Shown: positions 12,825 through 25,100 of the stretch, one piece after another | How the letters are laid out: each line of letters starts with the position of its first letter | Numbering within the stretch: the first letter of the stretch is position 1 | Assembly: GCA_964030475.1 (NCBI GenBank) | Contig: CAXIPT010000007.1 | Coordinates: 5,794,916-5,858,915, forward strand | From: Tethya wilhelma | Taxonomy: Eukaryota > Porifera > Demospongiae > Tethyida > Tethyidae | Length of the DNA: 64,000 nt | Reading direction: 5' to 3' | Translations under genes and position numbers: made by a program | The notes under the pieces: model-generated | What the model was told of the DNA's origin: nothing | The model's database searches: none | Seen by the model: only the letters and a program-made list of their open reading frames with translations

Positions 12825-15212
12825 TTAATCCAAGGGCTTTGGTATTTGTAGTCCCATTTCAATTCCCATTCGTACACGATCCTTCCAGGGACCTCCATCA
12901 TAGAACTGAAAAAAGTCCAGTACAAACTTCTTCAGCTTTCTTCCTCCACTCTTCTGTTTCCAGCTCTCGTACATCATCTTAATCAGCTCACAAAAATCTC
13001 GGTCCTGACGACGCTCAAGATAAATTTTGAGACTGAACTGGGAGAGGTTGGGAAGGGAGAACAAGGTATTGGAGAAGAGGATGACAGCCTTTGGGGGGAA
13101 AGGTTTCCTGGTAGGACTGTATCGATACTCCTTGTCCCTACCTTCTGTGATTGTGATCTCCTCCAAGGTAGTCTGTGAGGTTGGAAGTTGTTTCAATAGG
13201 TGCTCAGCTAGGTTGGTGAAGTCCACAGCACCATTGCAGAGTAAGAGCTCAAGACTTTTCAGCTCTCGGCTTTGCAGAAGAGCTTGAATAGTTTCAGCCG
13301 ATACTCCAGTAGGTTGACACAGAGATAAACTCTTCACATGAAAAGTTTTGGTGGCAACTGGTAGACAGATGACGTGAGGAATGAAATATCGATTTGGATT
13401 GATATTACTCCGCCTGTAAAGTTGATCATGACAAGAAAACTTCAAGCTATTCAATCGGAGCGGCAGTGAAGAGAAAAACAGAAAAGGAAAATGTTCCATC
13501 TCTCGGATGCTGATCTCGAGAGTCTTGTACTGAGAGGCAAGTTCAGGGATTGGAAACTGAGCCACCTGCCCACATCCATCACCATCTTCAGAGAGAATAA
13601 TGCCACTACATTTGAGAACTTGAGTGTGTGCACAAGAAGAGCTGAGAAATCCTACAACCAGGCTTTGAAACAACTTCTGAGAAAATGTCAAAGCTACAAG
13701 CGAAACACTCTCGAAGTTTGTATTCCCAAACAACCCAACGAGAGCCTCAACAAAAGACTGACTACAGGAGCAAAACTTGGCCATCTCATAGTCAGTGACA
13801 GTGTGATCATCATACCAGTACTTACAGTCTGAGTCATCACTTGAATCATCAGGAAAGAATGAGGTAAGGGAAAAAGATGTAAGGGATTGCTGGCTATTGA
13901 TGACTGTTGCAAGACTGTCAAGACCACTAGCACTAAACCTGCCACTGAGAGAGAGCTCTCTCAGTGAGGAGAGAGGGGAAGCTGGTGGAGATAAGGCTGG
14001 AGGAATCAAGGACAGCTTGGCAAGAACTTGTAAATGATCGTCAGCAAGTGGCTTTGGCTTTATATCTTCACTATATTTATTTTCAGGCCCACACTCTGGC
14101 CAACAGCTAACCTTCAATGTAGAAAGCACTGGCTTTGGGTTAGACAATATTGCAGTTAGCAATTCTTCAAATTTTTTCACACCATCATCAAATCCTTCAA
14201 AGCAAAGCTTTAGCGATACAACATCACTTAGAAACTTTTGCAGGAGATCAAGGTTCCATTTCTTTGAGCTGAAAGGGGCAATGGATATGACCAGGTCCTT
14301 GGGAAGAAAGCCACACTTTTCCATCATCAAGGTGATGGCATCTTCATCCGATAGTCTAAAGTTGTTGCGAGAGTTAGCATAACTAGAATAGTGAGGTGGG
14401 ACATATTGATGGCGCAGGTTGGTTTCACTATAAATGCAACTCTTCAAGACACGTTCACCATGTTCGGGACCACAGTATGATGAAAGATATCTGTCTTGAT
14501 GTTCATTGGCATAATCCGACACAGCAGTGATAACAAGCTCACCTTTAGCACATGCATCATCCAAATCAGTTTCCTCCTCACTATCATCTGCTTCTTCATC
14601 TCCTTCTTCATCTCCTTCTTTGTCTTCATGTTCTCCCTTTTTTTCTTTGTCTTCCTCATTTCCATCCACCTCAGTCTCTGAATCAAGTGACTCAGAACAC
14701 ACGGTGTGGACACCCTCTACCTTCATTCCTGCTACTATAGTATTCACTATGTCGACTGGAGCACTGTGTATAACTGAAGGTGGAGGCTCTTCATAAACTG
14801 AGTACCCACAAAAATTATTCTGCACTGCAAAGCATCCACTTGGGCGCTCACGGTTTAGGAGAATGTGGGCAAGGATCGAAAAGAATCTCTCTCGAAATGT
14901 CATGTCTTTTCTCTCTAGAGATTTTCTGACCTTCACCAGCTCCTGGAGTGCTGGGAACCCCTCCAAGAGGTCAAAGTACAATGGAATTTGTTGCTGGTAG
15001 ATGTGTTCCCAGATGCTGTCTTCTTCAATCCCCTCAAAGACACAGGTACCTGTCAGCTGAGAGATGTCCGCTAGTGGGAGGTGGCCCAGAACTAGCAGCT
15101 GTCGTCGGAGGGTGGGGGGCAGGCAGGCCAGGAGGCTGAGGGGGTAGTGATCAAACTGCTCAGCAATCTTGAACAGACTCAGGTTCTGAAGAGAAGGCAG
15201 TGAGGAGGCCAT
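12825..15212 (-). CDS. F-box-like / leucine-rich-repeat-like protein
   Basis: This is a single-exon gene of 795 residues if translation starts at the ATG at 15212 (MASSLPSLQNLSL). An in-frame upstream ATG lies at 15251, but the decayed neighbour's ATG aligns with 15212. Residues about 25-75 are F-box-like (LPLADISQLTG followed by a Trp-containing helix). Residues about 190-230 are a highly acidic/Lys linker. The remainder holds repeated Leu-rich segments (LSSLRELSLSGRFSASGLDSL, RLNSLKFSC, VKSLSLCQP, LKSLELLLCN) like irregular LRRs. If it is an F-box/LRR protein it would recruit substrates to an SCF ubiquitin ligase. That is inference from layout only, and I cannot name a family. Confidence 0.75.
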   Translation of the reverse strand: MASSLPSLQNLSLFKIAEQFDHYPLSLLACLPPTLRRQLLVLGHLPLADISQLTGTCVFEGIEEDSIWEHIYQQQIPLYFDLLEGFPALQELVKVRKSLERKDMTFRERFFSILAHILLNRERPSGCFAVQNNFCGYSVYEEPPPSVIHSAPVDIVNTIVAGMKVEGVHTVCSESLDSETEVDGNEEDKEKKGEHEDKEGDEEGDEEADDSEEETDLDDACAKGELVITAVSDYANEHQDRYLSSYCGPEHGERVLKSCIYSETNLRHQYVPPHYSSYANSRNNFRLSDEDAITLMMEKCGFLPKDLVISIAPFSSKKWNLDLLQKFLSDVVSLKLCFEGFDDGVKKFEELLTAILSNPKPVLSTLKVSCWPECGPENKYSEDIKPKPLADDHLQVLAKLSLIPPALSPPASPLSSLRELSLSGRFSASGLDSLATVINSQQSLTSFSLTSFFPDDSSDDSDCKYWYDDHTVTDYEMAKFCSCSQSFVEALVGLFGNTNFESVSLVALTFSQKLFQSLVVGFLSSSCAHTQVLKCSGIILSEDGDGCGQVAQFPIPELASQYKTLEISIREMEHFPFLFFSSLPLRLNSLKFSCHDQLYRRSNINPNRYFIPHVICLPVATKTFHVKSLSLCQPTGVSAETIQALLQSRELKSLELLLCNGAVDFTNLAEHLLKQLPTSQTTLEEITITEGRDKEYRYSPTRKPFPPKAVILFSNTLFSLPNLSQFSLKIYLERRQDRDFCELIKMMYESWKQKSGGRKLKKFVLDFFQFYDGGPWKDRVRMGIEMGLQIPKPLD

Positions 15213-15251
15213 TTCCGCTATATGGATAAAATGTGCCACGAAATGTGTCAA

Positions 15252-16239
15252 GTATGAGTATATAAGTTAGTGGTCTCATAAAACATAGTGGTCAGTGGTT
15301 ACAAGATCTACTTTATACAAACCCTGATTTAGAAAAAGAAAAAAAGGGGAGAGAGCCTGCATGGTACACAATATTTGTGCATGCTCTTAAGTTTTTTCAG
15401 TATAATGATATATGATTATTATACACGTTGTACGATATAGTGCAATGGTAACCAGGTTAGCAGTTGTGACATGGAAACCGTTTACTTTATGATGGTCCAC
15501 ATGGAAATTAATCAAAGGTGTCTACCCTGTTACACCACAAGTAGCATAAAGTCAGCTGGTATGATCATGAGGCAGACCCTTTGCCAACCAATTCCACCGA
15601 TGTACACCCCGGTGCGTCAGAAAAAAATACCTATATACACTTGCTGTTGGTGCTTTATTAACTATAGCGTTGTGCCAAATCAGTAAATTAATAGACTGAA
15701 CAGGGCTCTGTGACACTTAGCCTAGAACCCAGGGAGGGACCTGCCTCACTGTCAGTACTGATCATGAAAGGAGTCGCCGTCTATATGATGTGATGCGGAC
15801 TGATGAGCCAATCTCAGTGTCACAGAGCCTCCTACGTACCCATGCATGAATATATATAAGCTTATGCACTTACTTTAACTGAAACTGAGTGATAGATGCT
15901 AGTTCAATGAGACGGATGATGAGCTGGTGCCCTTTTAATATCTGTCAGTTACACTGGTTTCTGTCTTGAACTTTGGACTTGGAATTAGAGTTCGCGTGGA
16001 TGAATATGCGCAATCAAACACTAAATTCAAGTGCATGCATGTTTCAATGAATCATGCTTAGGTTTTGTGTTTTTTCTCGTGTCCACATCACATGGGCTGA
16101 ACTGATTATATAGTTAAACTTTCACGCTGCATAATAATGAAACATCTATAGACATTGATCACAACATAATCATGTATTGTGTATAAAAATAGAGGATATT
16201 CATTTCACAGTTAGCACATTAACTACAGTGCTCTTGCAC
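15252..16239. other. Intergenic region with an inverted repeat
   Basis: I see no gene. GGCTCTGTGACACT near 15705 recurs inverted near 15815-15828 (AGTGTCACAGAGCC), bounding about 125 bp that could fold as a hairpin or be a small MITE. The rest is AT-rich. Confidence 0.45.
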
Positions 16240-18579
16240 TCCAAGGAAATTGGTTTATTTGTAGCCCCATTTCAGCTGTCAATTCTGCACAACCCTCAGG
16301 CTGTGTACCTTGCATCAGGGGCAACTCCAGTACAAACTTCTTGAGCTTTCTTCCTCCACTCTTCTGTTTCCAGCTCTCAAACATTGTCTTAACCAGCACG
16401 GAAAAATTTCATCGTTGACGAAAACAGAGAGACATTTTGAGACTGAGTTGGGAGACTTTGGGGAGGGAGAACAAGACATCGGAGAAGACAGTGATGGCCT
16501 CTGGAGAGAAGGGTTGCATGGTGGGATGATGGTCTGGATACATTTTATACTCCTCGGTGTTTCTTCCTTCTGTGATTGAGATCTCCCCCACAGTAGTCTG
16601 TGTGGTCAAGAGTTGCTTCAGTAGATGCTCGGCTAGGTCGGTAAAGTCCACAGCATCGTTGCAGAGTAAGAGCTCAAGACTTTTCAGTTGTTGGTTTTTT
16701 CAGAAGAGCTCGAATAGTTCCAGCTGATACTCCAGTAGGTTGGCACAAAGATAAACTTTTCACTTGGAAAGTTTCGGCTGCAACTGGTAGACAGATCTGG
16801 TGAGGAACATATTGATTTGGATTGGTATAACTCCGTTTGTAAAGTTGATCATAGCAAGAAAATTTCAACCTATTCAATCGGAGAGGCAGTGAAAAGAAAA
16901 AGAGAGAAGGAAAGCGCTCCATCTCACGGATGCTGATCTCGAGAGTCTTGTATTCAGAGGCAAGCTCAGGGATTGGAAACTGAGCCACCTGCACACACTC
17001 ATCACCATCATCAGAGAGAATAATGCCACTGCATTTGAGAACTTGAGTGTGTGCACAAGAGGAGGTGAGAAATCCTACAACCAGGCTTTGAAACAACTTC
17101 TGAGAAAACGTCAAAGCTACAAGTGAAACATTCTCAAAGTTTGGTTTCCCAAACAACCCAATGAGAGCCTCAACAAAGGACGAACTACAAAAGCAAAACT
17201 TAGACATTTCATAGTCAATTTCAGTTTGATCTTCATACCAGTACTTACCGTCTCTAGTATCACCCCTTAAGTCAGCTGGAAAGAATGAAGTGAGGGAGAA
17301 AGATGTAAGACATTGCTGGCTATTGATGACTGTTGCAAGACTGTCAAGACCACTAGCACTAAACCTGCCACTGAGAGAGAGCTCTCTTAGTGAGGAGAGA
17401 GGGGAAGCTGGCGGAGGTAAGGATGAAGACAGCTGGGCAAGAACTAGCAAATGATGGTCAGTAAGTGGCTTTGGCTCGTCACAATCTTCAGGCCCGCACT
17501 CTGGCCAACAGCAAACCTTCAGTGAAGAAAGCACTGGCTTTGGGGTAGACAATATTGCAGTTAGCAATTCTTCAAATTCTTGCACACCGTCATCGAATCC
17601 TTCAAAGCAAAGCTTTAGCGATACAACATCACTTAGAAACTTTTGCAGTAGATCAAAGTTCCATTTCTTTGAGCTGAAAGGGGCAATGGATATGACCAGG
17701 TCCTTGGGAAGAAAGCCACACTTTTCCACCATCAACGTGATGGCATCTTCATCTGATAGTCTAAACTTGTTGTGAGAATTAGCATAATTTGAATAGCGAG
17801 GTGGGACATATTGATACCGCAGGTTGATTTCACTATACCTGCAGATCTCCATTAGCCCTTCACCATCCTCCTCATTGACGTGCCACTGAAGATCTCTGTC
17901 TTGATACTCAATGGCATAATCCGATACAGCAGTGATAACGACACAACCATTAGCATACACACTGTCTAAGTCTGGTTTCATCTCTGTCTTTGTCTTCTTG
18001 TTTTCCCTCTCCAGTTTTGTCTTCTTCATTTTCATTCATCTCAGTCTCTGAATCAAGTGACTCAGAACACATGGTGTGGACACCCTTTCCTGCTACTATA
18101 GTATTCACTATGTCGACTGGAGCACTGTGTATAACTGAAGGTGGAGGCTCTTTTAAAAAGTATCCACTATAATTTTTTTGCACTATACAAAGTAACCACT
18201 AGGACGCTCACGATTGAGGAGAATGTGGGTAAGGATTGAAAAGAATCGCTCTTGAAAAGTCATGTCTTTTTCTTCTGGAGATTTCTTCGACTTCACTAGC
18301 TCCTGGAGTGCCGCAGGAAATCCCTCCAAGAGGTCAAAGTACAATGGAATCTGTTGCTGGTAGATGTGTTTCCAGATGTTGTCTTCTTCAATCCCCTCAA
18401 AGACACAGGTGCCTGTCAGCTGAGAAATGTCCGCTAGTGCTAGTCAGTGGGAGGTGGACTAGCAGCTGTCGTCAGAGGGTGGGGGGCAGGCAGGCCAGGA
18501 GGCTGAGGGGGTAGTGATAAAATTGGTCCACAGCCTTGAAGAGACTCATGATCTGAAGAGAACTCTGGAAGGAGGCCAT
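16240..18579 (-). pseudogene. Decayed tandem copy of the F-box-like/LRR-like gene
   Basis: Strong similarity to the neighbour at 12825-15212 runs from the equivalent ATG (18579, MASFQSSLQIMSLF) to the equivalent C-terminus. The reading frame is broken several times. A CGA-to-TGA change follows LLACLPPTL. Indels follow in the next 60 bases, and another frameshift lies near 18180. Near 16690 an extra run of T breaks the frame after a GTIRALLKKP stretch. The longest surviving open part is 16674-18035 (about 450 residues). The acidic linker is also shortened. It probably arose by tandem duplication and is not functional as a full protein. Confidence 0.8.
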
Positions 18580-19116
18580 TTTCTAGTGACACTGTATGAA
18601 GCCTGAGATTGTGAATAATGATATACTGAGTTGACGCAGTTATTGTGGTGCACCGGCAAAGCCACAGCATCTTCACACACCAGCACACAACCAATTAGTA
18701 ACATATGCCAACCACTGTATGTAAAGACACGCAGCATAGTCTATTAGATAATATATTCCCTGTGGGGAATATATATAATGCACGCAGTCTCAGTCTGTGC
18801 GGCATGCATGTGTATCTAATTAATGCCCACCAAGGCCGGTGAACTCAGTGGTGCCGGGCCACCTGGTTCTTCTGTAATTTTAATTCATACATGTCATAAA
18901 AAGCATAAAAAGTGGACATAGAATGTGCATAAAATTATATACTTACTGTTACATAGAAGATCTGCTGAGTCTCATCCCAACTTAGTTCGCGCACGCAAAT
19001 TATATCATTGCGCATGCGCAAACAATTTGCTCTCACGCAGAGTTGTTTCTTAGCTTGTAATATAGGCCTATTTCCACGTTGTTCTAAAGAGTAATAGTTT
19101 ATCTACCTCATTGACC
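18580..19116. promoter_or_regulatory. Upstream region of the CARD-GBP gene with a TGCGCATGCGCA palindrome
   Basis: A perfect TGCGCATGCGCA palindrome occupies 19009-19020, about 97 bases before the ATG at 19117. It matches the NRF1-type site known from animal promoters. The same palindrome lies at 29625-29636, upstream of the related gene. No gene is seen in the interval. Confidence 0.45.
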
Positions 19117-22100
19117 ATGATGGCTTCCCAATCTGTTCGTTATGAAGTCGTTCGGAGGTACCTCGATCGTCTAGTGAGAGCAGTACAGCCAGTTGTGGTT
19201 GAATTTGCCGTGAAAGCATTTGCATATGAGCTGATCTCAGATCGAAGCCAACATAATGCTTCAAATGATGCAGTAGACCCATACATTAGAGCAAATAATC
19301 TGCTGACTGACATTCTGAATCAGATCGAACAAGACGAAAAACATTTCGATACGTTTGTTGACATCTTGAAAGAGGTTCCTACATTGAGGGGCGTGGCAAA
19401 AGAGCTTGAAGAGTTCAGCAAAAAAACATCCATTGTGGCGTCTAGCGAACGAAACAGCACACCTGAAGTGAGCTCCAGATCTAGTTCTGGAAATAGGAAT
19501 TCATCTGAAGACAGCGGCATCTTAAAAGCTGCTACTGTAAGCTTTCAATGTTCTTGTGGTAAAAACTGTAGCCTGGATACCTTTGTGGGGGGTGAGTGCT
19601 TAGGCCAGCTCCAAAATTTATTTCCTTTTCTTGATCTGAGCCAGATGGATGAAAATGGCAAGGAAGCAGTTGTTCGTAAGCTAGTGTCTGAAACAAATGA
19701 AATAATAATGAAGTTCGAAGAATTCAAATACAGCATTTTCAAGTCTCTGAAGGATCAAAAAACCTCTACTAGTGATCTTAAAGAAGTTATCCTTTGTTTT
19801 GGTGAAGTAAGTCATCCAAAGTCAATTTGTAAAGAGCACAGTCAGCAGTTGTTACTAGCTACAACAATTGCTCAAATTCATTCCTTCCTCACTGCCCACA
19901 ACTACATTACCTTCATCAACTACAGACTACTGAAGAAAATAGTGGACCATCTTGGTACATCTGAGGACAAAGCACGCATGGAAGAATACCTCAGAATCTT
20001 CCGTGAATTCTGTAAACGCCAAGTATTTGAAGTTCCAAAGTGTGTCTTTCAGGCTAGTCCATCACCCACTAACAGTATTGATACACAACTTGTGGTGAAA
20101 GTAAATGAGAAAGCCTGGTTTAAAGCTAAGCGTGGATCATCTGAATGTATATTCAGTCTAAATGAAATATATGTCATTGAAGAGACTATTGCTAAAGAAA
20201 TTGATCTTGATCCTCATTCTATTCTTATACAAGATGTGGAAGATGGATGTGTACCACTTTCAGTCACTGTTTTGACAGAAAAAGCCACTTTACATTTCCT
20301 CAGCTATAGTGCTGTACAACTAGACACTGGTATTGCCATTGCTAAGCAGCCTTTATCCCAAACAAAATCAGACCACTTAGCCTCTGTTCTACCTACCAAT
20401 GTACCTCATGACCAAAAACATCTCAATAAAGGTAATTAAATTCTTAGGAAACAATTGTTATTAATTCTGTCAATACATTACTTTTGGTAATGCATGAAAA
20501 TTCACAACCCAAACCTAAAGGAATGGCCTGCTAATGCCTGCATGCTCATGTACAAGTGCATAGATTTTAATTGCTTTTATACATGCACACAAAGGCATAT
20601 AATCACTATAATTATTATTATTGTGATAAAACACACCACAAGGATGCACAAATGGACTATGGCATTTGAATGACACTAGCATATTATTGGGGCGAGCATG
20701 AGTGAGCCCCACATAAGATAGTATAATTATATAGTGCCACAAAGCTAGGTGCTAAGGAAATTATAAAATTATGACAATGGTAGGAATCAGGTCTGGGTGT
20801 CCCACTGACACAATACATAATCTTTGTAAGTCTTCAAACATGCTTAGAGGCCTCCCTCTGACAGTTTTTTTAACTACATTTATCAACAAAAACTTATAGT
20901 TAGAAGCCACAACAGTGCAATATTGCATTCTTTCTTCTTTCTAACTGACAAACTTGAATACAATTTCCAGAAAAACAAAAGGTGTGCACTGAGCCCACTT
21001 TAATTGACTGTACAAAGTATATTGAAAGCAACTTTGTTTCATCCAATATTCTTTTGTACTCATTTATACTACCTAACTTACAAGGAACACATGTACAGAG
21101 CGTAAATAGCCGGGCAAAGGTGGGAAAAGGGCAGTGGGGTATTGTAATGTATGCATGTGCGCAACACATGTACAATGATGATTATTATACACACAAGTAT
21201 GATGTTGATATAGTTATTATTATCATGTATTGCCCACATAGTGTATGTGCAGCCAGGCGTAGTCCCAAATTAACACATGTTATACATAGTATAAATTTAT
21301 TGACCCCAAATCACCATCAATGAATAATAATTATACGTGCATTTGTATAATAGGTCCCAATGCCAGATATCTTAGGGCTGATTCAAACATTGGTTCCAGT
21401 CTATCTCCATTAATTTCACTGGCTAAATTTCAAGCTGATGGAAGGCTACATCTCAACGAAGAAGCACTGGACCTATTGAAGACAATACCCTCTGACAAAT
21501 CAGTTGCTGTGCTGTCAATTTGTGGGCCATATCGAACAGGAAAGTCCTTCTTTCTTTCTCGTATGTTGGGCATTGATGACACTTTCAAAGTTAGTTCTGA
21601 AGGTGATTCCTGTACCAAAGGAATTTTGATGTCCACAATTGTTCTTGAGTGCAACAACTTTGTTGTGGTTTTTTTTGAAGATGCTACTCAAGAAGGACTG
21701 TCTCAGTCTACTACTGATATGACCAAACTGCTGGTCTTTATAACACTTATGAGCTCATATCTCATCTACAACACAACAGCATCTCCAAAGAGAAGTGACC
21801 TAGATAAACTGAAGTGAGTATGAACATAACACAATTTATGCACATGCCAGCCAATAAATATTAGTGTATTGAGAAGTGTTTCCACATGAACATGCACCCA
21901 CGCTATCCAGTGAATTTATAAACTACAGTGAGTGAATTTACATTTTAGATCTGCAATTTTACATTAATTTTGGTGATTCAGTCCTGCATGCTAAATTGCT
22001 AGTCTCGTCCCGGCCTAGAGTACATTGCATACGCGTGCAAATGCATACAAAACATACTGTTTGGCAATTTCATGAAAATTAATTTGCCAAATTTACCCGC

Positions 22101-25100
22101 CGATGGTATTGGGCTGGTTTGCATATTAATTGTATTATTCAGTATGCCTCTGAATATTCTGCAGTTGCTTTTCTCATATTGCTGAAAGCATCGAACTAAG
22201 TGAGGGATCTCATCCCAGTGATCTTGATCATGAACAAAACTTGAAGAAAATTTTCCCAACCTTTCTCTGGATGCTATATATACAACCTGAAATCAATGAT
22301 CAACTTATATCCTTCAAGGAGCACATTAAGCAACAGTTAGTTCTCATTTTAAGTGCCGACAACAGTGCTGTACACACCATTCAAAACCTCTTTCCAACTC
22401 TGGAATTCTGTTCAACTCCACCTACATCTGACCCACTGATTGAGGACCAACAGTTTCGAAATGCAATTGATGGAACTATTGATTCTGTGCTAGCCAGTAT
22501 ACTTCCAAAGAGAGGTTTTGAAAACCAAGTACCAATTAGTGGTGCTTTGCTGTCAAATCTTGCTGAACAATATGTACAAGCTTTGAATGAGCCTGGTGCA
22601 ACAGTCAACCTTGAAATTTCTTGGTTAAAAGCAGTTAAAAGTCATCTTATCAATTGTTGCCACACATTTGTTGAAGAGTATCGTCAGGAAATGGAACAGA
22701 GACTTCAAGGGAGGCTTCCCATTGAGGAAGGAGATTTGAGTGATCTAAAAACCCAACAATCACCAGACACACTCGCTGGAATACACCAGGATATCTTTAA
22801 AGAAAAACTAAGAGTTACTAAAGCTGAAGCTATCCGTACTTTGCCATCAACAAATAAAAACACAAACACAGCAGATGAGCTACTCATCACTCATTTCCAT
22901 GAAAAGATAGTTCATGTACAAGATGAAAGAATTAAAGGAGAACTATCATTCTTTATTGCAGTAAATGACAAAAAATCCCAGCAAATTAATGAAGAACTGT
23001 TTAAAAATCTCAGTAGTAAACAAACTGATATTAGATTGCAACAACTAAAAGCTGACTACTTAAAGAAAGCAGTTGGACCAGCAAAAAAAAGAGTGTTTGA
23101 GAAAGAAACAAAAGACATACCTGGTCCTCCACAGAGTATAAGTATTGAATGCAAACATGTTTGTGAAGTCAAAGTTACTTGGAAACAGCCAGAGTTCAAT
23201 CCTGCAGCAGCAAGAGAGTATGAAGTGCATGTATCAGAAGCTCAAAAAATCTCCTGGGAAGAACATATCTCTGCCATCAAGGAGATTCAACTTAAGGTCA
23301 AGCCTAATGCCAAGTATAAACTTCGAATCCGAGGAGTAAATTACATCAAAAATGGAGAATACTCTGAAATTGTGACCTTTAGTACTCCACCAGGTAGACC
23401 TGAAACACCTCAAAAACCAACTATAGAACTTCATTCACTTACAAGAGCAACATTTTATATTCAGCGACTGTCTGAGCAGCAAGAAAATGGCAGCCCAGTG
23501 TCTCATGTCATAGTTGAGGGTTGTGTTCAAAACGATAAGTTAAACCTTAATTGGAAACCATTGCATACAGAAATTGTTATGCCTCTATTGCAAGATACAA
23601 TGCACAATGTCATATTTGATGTTGATATTACAAAGCATGAATCTTCTGAATCTAATGAAGAATCATTTCTATATCGAGCTCGAATGAAAAATGAAGCTGG
23701 TTTAAGTGATCCAAGTGATCTCTCAGTTATTGCAACCAAAGAGATTCCTCCTGGCAGAGTGCAATATACCACACAGGAATGTCAAACAGAGGCAAGGAAA
23801 GTTGTACTGTCATGGCAACCTCCCAAATACTACCCCTCATCTGCTCAGTGTTTTTATGTCCGCTACAAGAATGATTTAAGCAGCAGCTTCTCACAAGAAG
23901 TTAGATATGAACAGAGGAAAGCTACCATAGAAAATTTACAGCCAGCCACTAGCTATACATTTGAAATTTGTGCAGCTAATGCTGCAAAGGGTAAAGGTGA
24001 ATGGCGTGCAATCTATTTGAAAACACTAGCAGATCGTCCAAGTACACCAAACCAACCTTCAATAGTTGTGGTGTCTCACAACACAATCAAACTCATTGTT
24101 AAACCACTGACAGAGCAAGAAGAAAATGGCAAGCCAGTTCACACTGTTGTTGTCCAACAGAAGAAATCGTACAGTTTGAATGAAGGGAACTGGGGAAATG
24201 TTGCCAGTAAAAGTGTAAAGCTAAGTCAGAATCCATCCACAGGATCTGGATCTGAGAATATTCAATTTGAGTTACAGTTTGATAGTGACTGTCTTGAAAC
24301 TGATGACACAAAGCTATTCTATCGAGTTATGATGAAAAATGATATTGGCTTGAGTGATCCTAGCAATGAAATTGAATTGAAAGCAAATTATTTGAGGCCA
24401 GGTCCAATAAGTTTAGACAGAGTATGCTGCAAGAGTAAACCTACTTCTCTTACCCTCAGGTGGGGATTGCCATTCAACTCTGCAGCTGTCAAGCACTACC
24501 TTGTAGAAAAGAAAATTATTGCTGCCAATGAATGGAAATCATTACAACAAATCTATAAGAGAAAAGATTTGTCATTCACTGAAACCGACCTCCAACCTAA
24601 TACTGAACATACCTATAGGGTCACTGCAGTTACTGAGCATTTTACTGAGACTTCAAATGAACTAATTCTTCGCACTGAATCAGCTTGTCCCAAACAATCA
24701 ACTATTAAACCAATGAAGGATATAATCTCTTCAACTAAAGTTCTGCTCCAAATGCAAAGAGCTGAAGTTGTCTCTCAATACTACCAATGTGCTGAAAAGT
24801 ACACCCATGTTCCTTTTATTGATCCTGTCACGGTGGTAGCCTGTGATCACCGAGGCATTGAACACACTCTAGAGGAACATGACATCACCTTGAAGATTCT
24901 GCCAGGTTCTATTCCTAAAGGGAAGTTGGTTCACTTTGAGCTAGCTGTGGCATTGTATGGTCCCTTCAGTTTCCCTGACAACACACGTCCCATCTCCCCC
25001 ATCTTATGGCTGTGTCCTCAAGAGGAGATTGAGTTTAACCTTCCGATCATGGTGACTCTTCCTCATATCTTGAATGCAGGACTTAGTCAGGAGGATTTAG

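Noticed and set aside
14496..14796. Plus-strand Ser/Phe-rich open frames
   Set aside because: They are the complement of the acidic linker of the F-box-like gene.
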